Of a stretch of 64,000 nucleotides of DNA, positions 48,485 through 61,400 are shown piece by piece. This DNA comes from Verticillium longisporum. Taxonomy: Eukaryota > Ascomycota > Sordariomycetes > Glomerellales > Plectosphaerellaceae. Position 1 is the first letter of the stretch. Every line of letters begins with the position of its first letter. A model generated the notes under the pieces. The model was given only the letters and a program-made list of their open reading frames with translations. It was not told the origin of the DNA and made no database searches. A program made the position numbers and the translations under genes. Where the stretch lies: NCBI GenBank assembly GCA_019188255.1, contig JAETXT010000006.1:3472001-3536000 (forward strand), read 5' to 3'.

Positions 48485-49017
48485 ATGACCTCCCCAACCC
48501 AGCCGACGCTCCTCATCTCCTCCTCCCCGTCCTCCTCCCCCCTCGTCGAAGACATCATAGCCAGCGCCCTCTCCTCAGGCACCCGCGTGCGCCTGACCTC
48601 CCTCTCCCCGCCCACACCACCTCCTTCGCCGAGGCCGCAGCATGCGGAAAACTCACCATCACGCCCATCACGACCCCAGACTCCTACCGCACAGCTCTCG
48701 ACAACGTGACGTCGATCTTCCATCCGGCCCCCGTCGACGAGAACGGCGAGCCCGAGACGAACGAGGCGCTCGCCCTCCTCGACGCGACGATGAAGTACGG
48801 CACGTTTGTGCGCAAGGTTGTCTACGCTGCGCCGTCGCTCGGAAGCCGGGATGAAGGGTGGAACCCTGCGAGGGGCGACGGAGTGATTGACAGGTGGGTA
48901 GAGGAGAGGAGCGCGGGAGCCGTAAAGGTGCCATTCGGCGTGGTGTGCATGGGTTTCGACATTGACTTGGGTGGAAAGGGTCTCGAGGGTGCTGTTAGAC
49001 GAGCCGTTGAGATCTGA
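48485..49017 (+). CDS. Small Rossmann-like protein, function unknown; apparent 1-nt deletion
   Basis: Single exon. The first frame starts MTSPTQPTLLISSSPSSSPL and continues VEDIIASALSSGTRVRLTSL; the second resumes HTTSFAEAAACGKLTITPIT and runs to the TGA. They join at a C4 run (48606-48609) if one base is added, giving 177 residues. The pattern beta-strand, Ser/Pro loop, helix, strand at the N-terminus, and MKYGTFVRKVVYAAPSLGS later, recalls NAD(P)-binding NmrA/SDR-like folds, but no classic GxxGxxG is present (the loop is SSPSSSP), so cofactor binding is doubtful. I would call it a hypothetical protein. It is not a shadow frame: codon use is strongly C-biased on both sides of the break. Confidence 0.65.
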
Positions 49018-49352
49018 TGGCTACCGTATATAGGTAGGCAACTGTCAGCACGCATTGGGCTGTGGTGAGCGGGAGGAGGATGGAGCTTGTCCGACAATAA
49101 TAGCGAACAAGGTCGAACGAGTGGTGCTCTAGCATGTAATCGAAACGGCTCCAATGGTAGAAGACTTTTGTGTAAGACGAAGCCCCGAAGCCTCCATGAC
49201 GCCAAGTGATATCAATATACCGGAATTTGTCTTCGCATCTCCTTATGGATTCGTGAATGTTTCGACAGTATTGCTACATTCTATCTAATTCCGCAATGCA
49301 TGCTTCTGTGCCCCATATTCAACCAGGACCTATCGACATAACGTACACGTGC
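49018..49352. other. Convergent 3' flanks
   Basis: 335 bp between two converging genes; nothing else seen. Confidence 0.4.
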
Positions 49353-51086
49353 TTACACTCGCAGAACGGAGCCCAATAGTTTGCCAAACACACCCCTTAC
49401 CCTGGCTGGGTTCTCCTTGGCACAAGTGAAGACGACGGCGGCGCTTGCTGCAAAGGTGAGCGTCTCCCTCCACTGCTTGTCCTCAGCATACCTTCGCGGG
49501 AACAGAGCTGCCAGCGCCCTCGACGCCACAAACAAGGCCATGTCCTTCCGACGACTCCCTGTCACGAGCAGCACACTACACCCGCCCATGTAACAGCCCC
49601 AGCCTCCTCCCACGCCGCCATCGAACTTCTGTCGGCCAGCAAAGTCTTTACCCACAATGTGTGGGCCGATGCGCGTCCGGCCGAGGCAGACGCCGTAGTA
49701 GAAGAGCATGATGAACACGCCCAGAAAGGCGGAGGAGCGAGACGCGGACAGCACGGCAGTGCGGATGCCTTGGACGGTTGGAGGCTTGCGAAGTTGCATG
49801 GCGAGGTTGAGGGGAAGGTACATGGCCATGCTCCAGCGCCATGAGCGGACGAGACGAGACAGGGCGTGGTACTCGCACGACGGGCCGCAGCCCATGTGCA
49901 CCATCTCGCAGGGGAAAGGCGCCGTCTTGGCAGGATCGCCCCAGATGACAGGCCACTTGTAGTCCTCACACATGGACTGCAGAAGCGGGGCCTGGCCGGT
50001 GTCCTTGCCGTAGCGGAGATCGCCGGATCGGCAGCGTCGTAGAGCTTCGATGAGGCGGTTGTCGACGGCAGCGGCGGAGCTGATCCACCTTTGATAGGCC
50101 TTGGGCAGGCCCGAGGGGTTGTAGAACCATGCCCACATAATGAGAGCGCAGGAGCACACAAAGATCCAGGGATCGGTGGAATGGCCAATGAGGCTCTCGA
50201 GCTAGCATCTTGTCAGTGACGTGAGTCGTGACCGAGGATCGGTGTGCAGCATACCTTGGTCCATTTCTGGCTCGCTACGCGTCGAGCTCGGCGACGAGAC
50301 CACAACTCGCCAACAAGGACGTCTACTGCGCGTGTAAAGGCAAAAAGCGTCATGTCAAGAGTGCGACCGGCCATGGCCACCTTCTCCTCCTTGACGCCCG
50401 GGTGGACATTGGTTCTGGTGGGGACCGTTTTGGTGAATTTTGAACATATGCGTGACTGCACCAGCCGGAGGCTGAGCCAGGCTGCCACAAATGTCGACAA
50501 CCATCTCGACAGCCTTGAGAAACAATTAGCACCTACACAAAGATGCGACATTTGGCAGCACCACGGGTGAGACCAGGTTCGTCCCAAGGAGGTGGCGCCT
50601 AGGCATGTTAGACATACCGCGTCCGTGTCACCTCACTGAGATGCCGTGCAACACGATGCAAGAACAGCCGAAATGGTTCCTGGGGAAAGACAGGTGTCAG
50701 TTTTGGGGAAGTGATGGAAGACATGGAAGGATGGAAGAAGGCAAGCCAAGCCAGAGCCGAACTCCACTGACCTCGAGTAATGTGCTGCCGCCAGCGAGCA
50801 GGGCGCAGAAGGCGGGGAACCTGCGCAGTTCGAAGCCAGTCAAGATGGTATGATTCAGCGAGGACAGGAAGGATTTATGGTCCTATTGCGCGCCCGCAGG
50901 TGCACCGCTTCGCTTCCTGTGAGCCCTGGATACATGTTGCAGCAGGAGAGTCAATAGTCTAGGCGCCACGGAGGATGCATATCCCAAGAGGTATGCGCGC
51001 ACCAGAGGTCTCAGGAGAGGCGGGGTGCCGGGAATGATGTCGAGGGGCCCTCTTCGGGAGCTCAGCAGCTGACTCCGAGGTTGCAT
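49353..51086 (-). CDS. TMEM135-like integral membrane protein
   Basis: Five exons: 51086-50934, 50882-50772, 50679-50618, 50513-50255, 50201-49353; 477 residues, all junctions in frame. Segments recognised from the fungal TMEM135-like family: LVRAYLLGYASSVAPRLLTL, FELRRFPAFCALLAGGSTLL, AGRTLDMTLFAFTRAVDVLV, the Cys-rich PFPCEMVHMGCGPSCEYHAL, and a C-terminal WRETLTFAASAAVVFTCA. Several hydrophobic stretches suggest a multi-pass protein. Animal TMEM135 acts at mitochondria and peroxisomes; the fungal role is not known to me. Intron 1 is only 51 nt (GTATCC donor, CTCAC branch, CAATAG acceptor) and in phase 0; unspliced, its final TAG is an in-frame stop. Confidence 0.85.
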
Positions 51087-54000
51087 GGCGGGCGGAAGGA
51101 AGCGATGACCGTAACCTCACGGATGGCCGTGGCCGTGGCCGTGACCGTGACCGGGGGGGACTGAAAAACGGCGTTGGGGGTTCGGAAGTATTCGCGTGCC
51201 TGCGTGCCTGGGCCAAGGGAAGATCAGCATGTGCTGCAGCTAATGGTGGTTAGATGGCAGGACGTCGGGGCTATGATGTAAGTGCTGAGGGACGTTGGGC
51301 TAGCCGATGCAACGCAGAAACAAGCCATTGGGTACAGTGATGAGGGGACAGACAATAAGGTGACGCGCGCTATGCCGGGTGTCGTGTGCCTCGCGCCTCA
51401 CGCCTGGTGCCGTGGGTCCACGGTGTGCATGAAAGACGCAGGTAGGTGAGAGTAAGGCACATGATCTTCGTGTCTAGTCATGGGCTGCTTGCTAGTTGCG
51501 AGAACGACTTTATGTGGGGGATAGAGGATGCGGTCGAGATTAGGTTATGACGATTTCCCTCGGGCGTCCGCGGGCGGCATAGCGTTCTATGGCTTCACTC
51601 GAAGAGGACCGGCCGACGAGATAGACGGGCCCCAAGAGCACGAGCACCTCGTGTTGGGGCCACTTGGGGGTGATAGGCAAGGTACCTAGGTAGTTCAAGG
51701 GGAATAAAGACACGCGTACCAAGGTAGGGGAGGGTTGGCGACGGGCCGCTCTTACCAGGGGGTTGGTCGAAAGTGTGTGTGTGTGTGTATGTGTGCTGTG
51801 CTTGTCAGGATGATTATTAGGGTTGGACCAAACTCAATTGTATTGGGTCGGATCGAGGGATGAGAGTCGCATTGAGGTAAAAGATCTGAGCGATGAACAT
51901 GGATGCGCAGGTCCCGAGTAACCACTCGCCCAAGAACAGACTCGTCCAGAAACAGGAATGCAAAACGAAAGAGGCTGAAGAGAGAGTTTGATGCGGCAGC
52001 CCAAAGCAGGAGACCAACCGAAGGCGTAGAAGGGGGAAACAGGTGGTCAAATGTGGTACTAATAGAGAGCGTTGTTGACATATGCCAGAATCACAACGGC
52101 CGAGGTTCTGGTGCTATCAAGCCGTCTGCCCTGGGCAGCCGTGGAGTGGTCTTGCTAGTGCCAGGCCTGTCCCGCTCGTGGGGTCGATCAAAAGATGGGG
52201 AAAAGGCGAAGCTTGTGCTTGTGATTGCGAGAAAAGGCACCGAAACGTTCCGACCCAGAGTGAGTTTTGAGCCGACTAGACAGGGCTCTCAAGCCAACAA
52301 CGACAACTGGCACTGGCAGGATGGGATCGAGGATCAGAGGGCGATCCCCAGGCGCCGATGTGTTTGTGATTTCGCTTATGGCTTGATGCCACCGCCCCTG
52401 AGCAGTCACACTGTAGAGGCTGGTGTCACCCGTCCTGAAGAGGAAATCGTTGGACGCAGGCCGAGGCAACGTGTGCTTCTGATGACCTAAGTGTCTCGTG
52501 CTTCTGACGATGGGATGGGAACGACAACGATGTGCTGTGGAGGGCTGTCCAGGCCACCATACATCGGACGAAACGCCGAAGGCAAAGCCCGCCAGGACAA
52601 GAGGGGGATAGCCAGGGGACGAGATGTTGCCTGTCTCTGTCTCTGATGCTTCTGTTCCTGCGGGAATACGCAGAAATCAAGGGTCGCGACCGTGTCCGAG
52701 TTGCCGTGATCTCCACAGCTTCGGCTCTAGCGTCAGGGCAGATGCGGAAAAAAAAAAGGAGGCTGAGGCCTGGTGCCGATACCGATGCTGCTGTTGTTAA
52801 TCAAGATGATGATGATGATGGGAGAGGAAACATGACCTCGCCAGGTGTTCCGGTGTTTCTGGTGGGCTGGCGAGTTGGTCCTGCGCGGCATTAGCAATGG
52901 CGTGGGAGCTTCCTTCCTTCGTCAGACAGGCCAGACCAGATGAGGCCAGACCCAGGCCACAGTGGAGGCGTCCATTAGAAATGAAAATGGCATGTGACAC
53001 TCCGCTATCGTCATAGCATGGATACCGCAATATGCCCCTGCGAATCGACCAACTTGGTTCCTCTGACAGCCAATGGCAGACGGCAACAGCAACCCCCTAG
53101 AGCGATATTTCAGGTAGCCAAGGTAGCCCAGGGCTAATGTTGGGGAAAGTGGGCGGGCGTGCTGCACCTGCGTGCACCTGCACCCTCCCTCAAGTGTGAC
53201 TGCCCAGGTGGCCCATCAAAGCCAGCACCCAAGATGGCCCTAAAGCAGGAGTGGGCATCCACCTCTGGCACTGGCCGCCCCGGATTTGACAGGGATCTTA
53301 GCACCAGGTGCCCCCCCTAATTCCTTCCCCCCCCAGAAGCAGCCCGCAGCCCGCAGGCCGTAGGTCAGCAGTAGCAAGCTGGCTGGTCCTTCCATTCGTT
53401 TTCTACGGAACCCGCCAGCCTGCCTCAAGGAAGCCACGGGGCCCACGGACACCGCCTCTCAGACCCCAGAACCCCCAGACAAGGACTCAGACCTAGCTAG
53501 ACCAAGACCCAGACACAGACCCCCCCCCAAGGGCATCTTCTCCATCTTCACCTGCCTGCACACCTGCACCTGCACTTGTACCCGCACCCATATCCTCAAC
53601 CTCGACACAAATTCAACACCACTCAACACCACACACCGCACCACCACCATCAGCCTCCACTGAGACCTGATCCGCCTACACCCTCCCTGCCCCCCGTCCC
53701 AACCGATCACGGAACACGCCGGCTTCCTCGCTCATCTATGTCGCCAGCCCACTAACGCCTGTGTCGTCTCTCGTCTGCTGCTTCAATCTACCTTCTCTTT
53801 TACTCTCTCTTTCGCACCTACTCCTTTCCACCCTTTCAGACACCGAACCGACGTACGACGCGGCCAGAGCTCGGGCATCCGACATCTCAGCCTCACCGGA
53901 CGCAGACATTTTGCCGCTCAAGCTGGACAGCGCACCTCTCTCTCAGCCATTGAACAATTTTTGATTCCCATATCACATATTCTACACTGCGCCTCAGTTC

Positions 54001-54342
54001 GACGAAAGAGTACCACAACCACCCCTCCATATCCCCGGATTCCAGCAATCTACCGCGCGTCATCTGTTCACAAGATCATCTTCCGTCATCTTCACGTGCC
54101 GCAAACTCGACAATCTGCAACGCCTAACGCCGGCGCATCCTCTTGAGCACAGCAACGCACATTCCAAACTCGAATAGCAATCGTGGCACCTACCTCTGCC
54201 ATGCACATCAGGAGACCAAGCTCGTAGAATGCGACAAACCTGGGCATTTTGAACCACCCAGTTTCCCTCGAATATAATTTGAACATCCACCACAACCCTT
54301 TTCGTCCAAGACGCATCCATGCTCGCTGTACAACGTCCCACA
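51087..54342. other. 3.3-kb upstream region between TMEM135-like and bHLH genes
   Basis: No gene supported. It contains a (GT)n tract (about 51773-51790), an AAGGTACCTAGGTAG motif (51678-51693), a (GAT)n tract near 52803 and a C9 run near 53521. C/A-rich sequence from 53440 to 54300 resembles a long leader for the bHLH gene. Confidence 0.45.
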
Positions 54343-55831
54343 ATGGGTTCGTCGCAGCCCTCGGATTCGAATATGGTCTTTGGCTGTAGGCACCCGCCCT
54401 TCACACCGTTTGCTTTACAAGCAACAATCATACTGACAGCATACTGCTTTAGATGCCATTGACGAGTCGCAAGACTTTTTCCTCGACCCGCCACCCGAAC
54501 CCGCCCCTGGCGCGCCCATCCTTTCCGACAATGACTCGAAAATCATATCCTCTTTCTTCGACGACATGACCGCCGACCACTACAACGTCCCTTCCTTCGG
54601 CGAGGGTCTCAATTACAGCGACGCCTGGCTGTCTCTGCCGCCCCAGTTCATGGGCACCGCGACCTCGCTGGGGCAGGCGTCATTCGGCGCGCCGCTGCAC
54701 TCTCCAGGCCACGAACTGCACCACCAAGACTTTTCCGACCTCATGCCGTTAGGCTCTGCGATGATGCCGCCACCACCGCCGCCACCTCCACAGCACATGA
54801 TGTCGCACCCCCGCCCCTCGGTCGAGCAGCAGCCACCACCCGACGTCCTGGCGGCCGCCACATTGTTGCAAAATGGTTCATCCTCGCGACACCACTATCA
54901 TAACACCGGCGGCTCCATGTTCTCGCCGCCACATAGGGGCATCCCCTCGCCACTTAGCCAGCAGCTAGGCCAACAACTGCGACACCAGCCGCTTGAGGAG
55001 TTCAAGCGCGCCGAACGCACCAACGGCTTCGCAGAGAGTAGCATGGAGGAACAGCATTTGGGCATGTTTACCGATCTCGTATTTGGTCCTTCACCCGCCG
55101 CTCCCAGCCGGCCGGCCCCGCCGCCTCCTAGGCAGAACCATGTGCCGATGGAAATGCAATGGGGATCGGACGCGCGCTTCAGCAGCCGCCCCCACAGCTT
55201 TATTCCAGACTCGGCGGGCGAGACGTACGATGCACTGTCAAAAAATCAGTTGCGGCACATGGAGTGCCTCGAGCCCAGCCGCAGCGCATCGAACACTCGT
55301 CCCTCGTCTCCGCTGGTCAATGGTGAAGCATCGGGGGCATACATGAAAAAAGCGCCAGAGTCAGCAAGCACCCGCTTGGAAGATGTCCCTGAAGGCCCAC
55401 CCCGTAAGAGGAGGAAGAGCCGAAGCGCGAAAGAGGAAGACGACGATGGCTCGGATGACGCAGAACCTCCCCTCAAGGGAGCTCGAAGGAAAAAAGGAAA
55501 AGAAGTCGCCACGGCGAGTGGGCAGGTACCGCTGCCAACAGCAGAAAACGGCACGAGCGGGCGGCGGCGCAAGTCAGCAACGGGGCCGAAGCCGCAACGA
55601 GAGAACCTGTCGGAGGCGCAGAAGCGCGAGAATCACATTCGCAGCGAGCAGAAGCGGCGCACGCTCATCAAGGAAGGGTTCGACGACTTGTGCGAGCTTG
55701 TGCCAGGGCTCAAGGGTGGTGGTTTCAGCAAGAGCACCATGCTCACCATGGCGGCCGACTGGCTTGAAGACATGCTGCAGGGGAACGCCAAGCTGACGGC
55801 GCAACTGGACAAGCTCGAGCGGAGGGCATAA
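54343..55831 (+). CDS. bHLH transcription factor
   Basis: Two exons, 54343-54385 and 54453-55831, 473 residues from MGSSQPSDSNMVFG; an in-frame ATG at 54319 could add eight residues. The N-terminus is acidic (DFFLDPPPEPAPG, SDNDSKIISSFFDD), like an activation region. The middle is disordered with Pro and His/Gln runs and a basic RKRRKSRSAKEEDDD segment. The C-terminal bHLH is complete: basic region KRENHIRSEQKRRTLIKEGF with the His-x3-Glu-x3-Arg contacts expected for an E-box (CANNTG), then FDDLCELVPGLKGG, a loop, and FSKSTMLTMAADWLEDMLQG. The chain stops soon after helix 2 with KLTAQLDKLERRA, too short for a full leucine zipper. Binding as a homo- or heterodimer is inferred. The long upstream region suggests complex regulation. 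Confidence 0.93.
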
Positions 55832-56916
55832 CCATGGGAACCGGGGGGGCACGGGTTGCTTTGTTGTATATGACGTGGACTGATGCAAACCGGGGGGAGC
55901 ATGCAGGAGGAAATGTTTCGGCGTTGGCTGGTTCGTGGGCGGATGGTGTGATGTGGGAATACCCCGTGATGTAACGACAGACAGTTCTGGCAAGAGAGGA
56001 TCGGACAGCAAAGAGAGTGTCCGGAGGCACGAGGAAGGCCCGCCGTGACACAGTCCAAGCGAACGAGGCGGCATATAAGTAGAGAACCTTCACTCGGGCT
56101 GGCTCAGACCGATAGGCTGACAGCTCAACAAATCCTACCTTGTTCAACATTTCTTTGTCTCCGTCTCTCGGCCGAGGTCACATTTCACTAACGATTTACG
56201 AGCCCCGAGCGGGGATCAAGGGACGCGAGGGAGGGGTGTGGGCAGATGGAAAGACGTATGCAGAATAAAACAAAACGGAGGCCATGTCAGAAGCTGTCCC
56301 GAGGGTTCTGCCACGCTTGCTTGCCCGGGCGGGAGGGCCCTTCAGTACATGTGAGAGACGGGCAAACCCACACAATCAGCCCAAGGTCAGTCCATCCCAC
56401 GCGGAACCGCGTTCGGGGGGTCCTGTCCGCTTTCATGGGACCAGGTCGTGGGCCGGGGGAGGGTTTTCGAGCACGGGTTGAGGCTGAAAGGGGTAGGTGA
56501 GCCCGATGGCCTGGCTGGGCGTGGGTCTGGAGCGTCTTGTCTGGGTGCTGCTGGGCAAGGTTGCGGCGCTAGCTGTCAGGATTCCACAATGGCCATGTAT
56601 TTATTCTTCGCATTTCTTTTCGGAACAAGGTTTGGTGAAGCTTAGGGTTCTGGAAAGGGGGGGGCTTGCTTCGATTATAGGCTGAGCGAAGCTGAGGGTG
56701 GCTTTGCTGTGCGGAGACGTTTGGAGGTGGCATGTCACTGTCGATGCATCCTCCACAGGCCGGCTACATTCCACTCGCGGTGGAATAGATCAATGCAGGA
56801 TATCGAGAGTCTCAACGCAGGTCATCTGAGTGTTTGGGATTCTCGCGCCCAGTGATCAGGAGGCGCTTCTCCTACCCACGTGTATCCCCCTTCCCCTTGC
56901 CACCCACGCCAGACAG
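55832..56916. other. Convergent 3' flanks of bHLH and get2
   Basis: 1.1 kb without a supported gene. Confidence 0.4.
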
Positions 56917-58043
56917 CTATCCCTTCACCCAAGCAACGACACCGAGCACAAAGACGCAGACGAGAATGTCCCTCCTCACGCTAGCGAAGACATTGCCGTA
57001 CCGCAGCGCCGTCTCGACCCAGCCCCTCCACGGGCCCGGCAGAAAGGCAGCAACGGTCCAGACGATGCCGGCCTCGGCAGGCCGGCCCTTGAGCAGGAAC
57101 ATCCTCGTCGTGATGAGCAGGGCCTCGGCCGTGGCGAACATCCAGAAGAAGACCTCCCTGCCCTCCTCCATGCGGTTGACCTCGCCGACGACGTCGTCGC
57201 TGGCCGTCGGGTACGTGAGGGCCAGCGCCGTGCGCTCGCGCTGCGCCTTGGCGCCCGTAAAGTGCGTCGTCGCGACAATGTAGAGGCCCAGCGTCAGGGC
57301 GAAGACGGCGTGGAGCACGCGCCAGAGGTAGTCTGCCGAGGACGACGACGCCTGCGCCTGCTGGCCGGCGGCGCCCGGCATGCCTGGGAAGCCTGGGAAG
57401 CCCGGCGGGAAGGGACTGCCGTCGGCGCCGCCGGGGAGGCCGCCGCCCGCCATCATCTGCGAGAGCATCTTCATCATGGGGTCCTCGTCGCCGGCGGCGC
57501 CCATGGCGGCAAAGGCGTTTTGGAAGTCGGTGGGCGGTGCTTCGCCGCCGGCGGGCGGACGCTCGAAGCCGAGCATCATCTGGCGGAGCTGGGCCTCGGA
57601 GAGGTCGTTTGGGTTGGAGCCGGCGCCGGGGCCTGCGCGGGGCGGGATGCGCTGCGTAGCACTCGGCTCGTAGTAGTGCTGCGAGATGTCGACCTCGTCG
57701 GGGTCGGCGTGATCGGCGGCGGAGGACGAGGCAGGTGGTGGTGGCGGCGGCGCGGCTGCTTGCTTTGTGGGTGCAGGTGAGGCCGTGGCTGAAGGCGCTG
57801 GTGACGAAGTTGCCGAAGAGTCTGCGCATCATGGTGCTGTCAGCGATCAAAGACATTCATTACATGATCAAGACGAGCTCAGTGTTCATCATTCATACCT
57901 GGTGCGCGGCCGCCTAGGCCCGTGATCTTATCGAGCCGTGATGCACCTCCGGCCTTGATCTTTGCTTCTCTGCGTTCCTTGCGCAAACGAGCCTGCTCGG
58001 AGGCTCGCTGAGCAGCAGCATCCTCGGGTGTGAGTTCGGTCAT
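56917..58043 (-). CDS. get2: GET complex subunit Get2-like (tail-anchored protein insertion)
   Basis: ER membrane receptor subunit that captures the Get3-tail-anchored protein complex. Two exons, 58043-57899 and 57821-56917, 349 residues. The N-terminus has the cytosolic Get3-binding element: RLRKERREAKIKAGGASRLD KITGL, with the basic stretch and SRLDKI typical of Get2. A Pro/Ala linker follows (KQAAAPPPPPPASSS). Three hydrophobic segments fit the family: YLWRVLHAVFALTLGLYIVA, VFFWMFATAEALLITTRMFL, and the C-terminal ILVCVFVLGVVAWVKG. A Gly/Pro/Met segment (PGFPGFPGMPG) precedes the membrane part. It lies 443 bp downstream of sec31 on the same strand, so two secretory-pathway genes are neighbours. 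Confidence 0.85.
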
Positions 58044-58485
58044 TTTGATCGCGATCGTGGGGAGGAAAGCAGCACTTGTCGATGGCCACGACCAAGTCAA
58101 ATGGTGGGAGTGGTCGAGTGACGTTTTGTGGACGAGAGAGCAAGGAGCGAGTGGCCTCCACATGTGGCAGGGGTCCATCCTTATCTTATCGCTTTCACCC
58201 CCCTTCAAGCAGTGAATTGAACCCCCTACTACAGTACCTCTCTTGTACCGAAGCATTAGGTCTTAAGCATGCATCCCATCTAGTATTGACAAACTGATCA
58301 CACAACGGTCACTCGGTTCATGTAAATTTCTCAAAAATAAAACAGTTCATGACGTTAAAGGCTACACCATGTATATAGCTTGCTTCACCGACCGGCCTCC
58401 ACCAAGCCCTTTGGTGCTGCGCGGGCGCAACATCACCCACGCTGCGGAGCTTGCATTCACACTTTTGCTCGTCAACTTCGTCAAA
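58044..58485. other. get2 promoter and sec31 3' flank
   Basis: No coding signal. The AT-rich stretch 58300-58370 probably holds the sec31 polyadenylation region. Confidence 0.45.
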
Positions 58486-61400
58486 TCAAGGTGTAGCCTT
58501 GCTCATGCTGATCAGTCGCTTGACACCGACCTAAGAGGAGTTAGCTTGCGTGGCAGAATTCCAAACTTGGAGACAAACGTACCATCCAGTTGCCGCACTC
58601 CGTCGTCTTCTCACGCTGAACTTCCACCTGCAGGGCCTGCGCCCCGTCGTAGTCCCTCGCTTGAAGAGCCTCGGCGATCTGGTTGAGCTTCTCAATCGTA
58701 TCAGGCTGCACCAGTTCTTGGTTGTTGAGGTGGTCGAACAAGAGGTTGAGACGCTTCTGCGTGTCCTTAACCTGAGGCCCGAACGACGCTGGCGCCTTGC
58801 TGGCGACCCTTTGCATATCCGAGCTGAACACCTCCACTAGGCGCTGTGCATTGGCCGGGATGTGACTGCGGTCGCCGGCGGGATGCCTCGCCGCTGGGGG
58901 TGCTGAGGCTCTGGGCGGCGGAGGCGTCGGCCTGGCGCCCGCAGGCGGTCCACCGGGAGGAGGTCCTGCTGAAGGGGGGACCGCCGGGGGAGGGCCCGCC
59001 GGGGGCGGACCGGATGCCTGCGGAGGCGCCTGGTAGGGCGATGGCGCGTACTGGCTTTGAGGGGTTCCTGCAGATGGCGGTGGCGCGTACGGGTTCCTTG
59101 GGGGCGGTGCGCTGCCCAGAGGAGGCCCGGCCGAGGGCACTGGTCCCTGAGGAGGCTGGTTCGTCTGCTGCGCTGCGGGGCTGGGCGCATACCGGTTAGA
59201 AGGAGGCGGCCCGCCAGGGGGAGCACCGTAGGGCGAAGCGGTGCGGGGCGGCATCTGGGGAATCTGCGGGTGCGGCACAGAGCCAGGCTGAGGTGTTGGG
59301 GGAGCATAAACATTGCTGGCAGACGACGTAGGCCTCGGTGGCCCCTGGAAGGACTGTGGAGGTCCAGACAGGGGAGAGGTGACACGCGGGGGTGCAGAGG
59401 CCTTCGGAGGAGGGGGTGGCGGCGTAGCCCCCGTTCGCTGTCCGTAGGGTCCCTGAGGAGGAGGTCCAGGGTGACCCGGCTGGCTGGCAAAGGGAGATGT
59501 CACAGGGGCGACGCTGGGCGTAGACCTCCGTGGAGGAGGAGCAGCCCTTGCGACCAGAGGCACGTCGTTCCAGTTCTCCGTCGGCTTGGTTCCGGCACGA
59601 GGCGGGGGAGCTGTCGGTGTTGGTCCTCGAGGCGGGGCGCCAAACTGGTTGTTGAACTGGTTCGTGGGGGCGCCGTAACCAGTCGGAGCCTGGTAGCTCT
59701 GCTGCGGCGTGGGCGTCGGCTGCTGGTAGCCTCCAGAAGGAGCATAGGGCGTAGATGTGGCCGGAGGAGCATACAGGTTCGGCGTCGGGGGCGCGTAGGG
59801 GTTGCTACCAGGGGTCTGGGCAGGCGTCGGAGCAGAGTAGGGGTTGAGCGCCGGCTGGGCAGGCTGTGACTGTTGGGGCACGAAGTTCTGGCGGGGAGTA
59901 GGCTGGCGAGCTGCCTGCCTGGAGGCGGCGGCCTGGGGGGCAGCCTTCTTGGTGCCCGTCGCCAGCTGCAGTCTGTTTCGCGCCAGGTCGGCGGCAGGGT
60001 ACTTGGTGGGCAGGAAGTCCAGGTACTTCTGGGCCACCGCGAGTTGTCCGTGGGCAGCGATAATGTCAGCGTACTCGGTGTATTTGTCGTACAAAGCAGC
60101 TAGCTTCCAGCCCTCAGTCAACTCCTTCTCCGAGTCTTGGAACTTGGTAACGTGGCGGAAGATGGTAACCTTCTCGATGAAGTTCTGAAGCGAGCGCGCG
60201 TGGACAGAGAAGGTCGAGTCGTCAGAGGGCTCCGTAAGGCCAGCCTTCTCGGCCTCCTGCAGCTCAGCGATCCAAATGTTGACGACCTTCTCCAGCTTGG
60301 ATCCAACAAGGTAGCAGAAGGAAGCATCCTTACGGAGACCGTGGTCAAAGACACGGTCGCCAAGGGCCTCGCACAGGTCGGGGAACTCCTGGGGGTCCGA
60401 GAATGTGCAGAGGACAGCCATGGTCTCCTTCCAATTCTCGAGGTCAGCGTTGTAGACGACATCCCAAAGGTTCTTATCGATGACGCTGCTGAGCAGGCGG
60501 ACGTAGCTCGGGCGTCCGCTCTTGCGCGCCAAGTAGGCTTTCTGGACCTTGTCGACCAGCTCCTGGCCGCCGCAGTTGGCGAGTAGGAAGGCCTCGGCAA
60601 ACTGCTCCTCCTTCAGGCAAATCTCGGTGGCCTTGGTGAAGTTGCCCAGCAGAAGGGCCTTGGTGATTTGCTTCTCAACCGCCGAGTCGTTCTCACTGAG
60701 CAGGTTGAACGGGCTATCCGTCTTGGCGCCCTTGGTAGCAGGGATGCCGCTGAGAAAATCGTCCTCATCGCCATCGCCCTCGCCATCGGCAAAGAACCCG
60801 GAAACCCTCTTAGACGCAGATTTGGGCTCCTCGGCCTTCTTCTCGGCGTCCGAGGCGGATTCGGTCTTCTCCTTGGTCTCCTCGGCGGCAGTGCCGTTGA
60901 CGATCTCCTCTTCGGTGAATCCGAGGTGCTCAATGATCGCCTTCCGAGGGTTATCGCCGGTCAGAGTCTCCATCACAAGCCAGTCGGCCTTCTCCTCTTC
61001 AGTCGCGGCCTGGTCCTTGTGGGTTTCGCAGATGCCGACCAGGTCGCCGGACTGCAGCGAGGCCTCAAACTTCTCCGTGGCGGTGCCGATATCAGAGTCA
61101 ACCGAGAACGGGGAAATGATGACCTTGGAAGCCCTGGCCTGGCCAGGCTGTGGCTTGAAGATGACAAGCTTGCCGCCAAAGCCAAAGGAGGCACCAATGG
61201 GCGGCTGAATCCACTTGGGGGCTTTGGCCAGGGAGAAAGAGGCGCCCTGCGGCTGCGTCTGCGCCTGGTTGAAAAAGTCCTCCCCATCCAGCTTGTTCTG
61301 CTGCTGCGTAGCCTGCGCGGAGGTCGAGTTGGTGTTCTGCAGCGTCTGAATGGCGATCTTGCCGTCGAATCCTGCCGCGGCCGACAGGTTAGAGTTGGGG

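Noticed and set aside
49353..51086. Pseudogenisation of the TMEM135-like gene by an in-frame TAG
   Set aside because: A 51-nt phase-0 intron with a branch site removes the stop and keeps a conserved protein.
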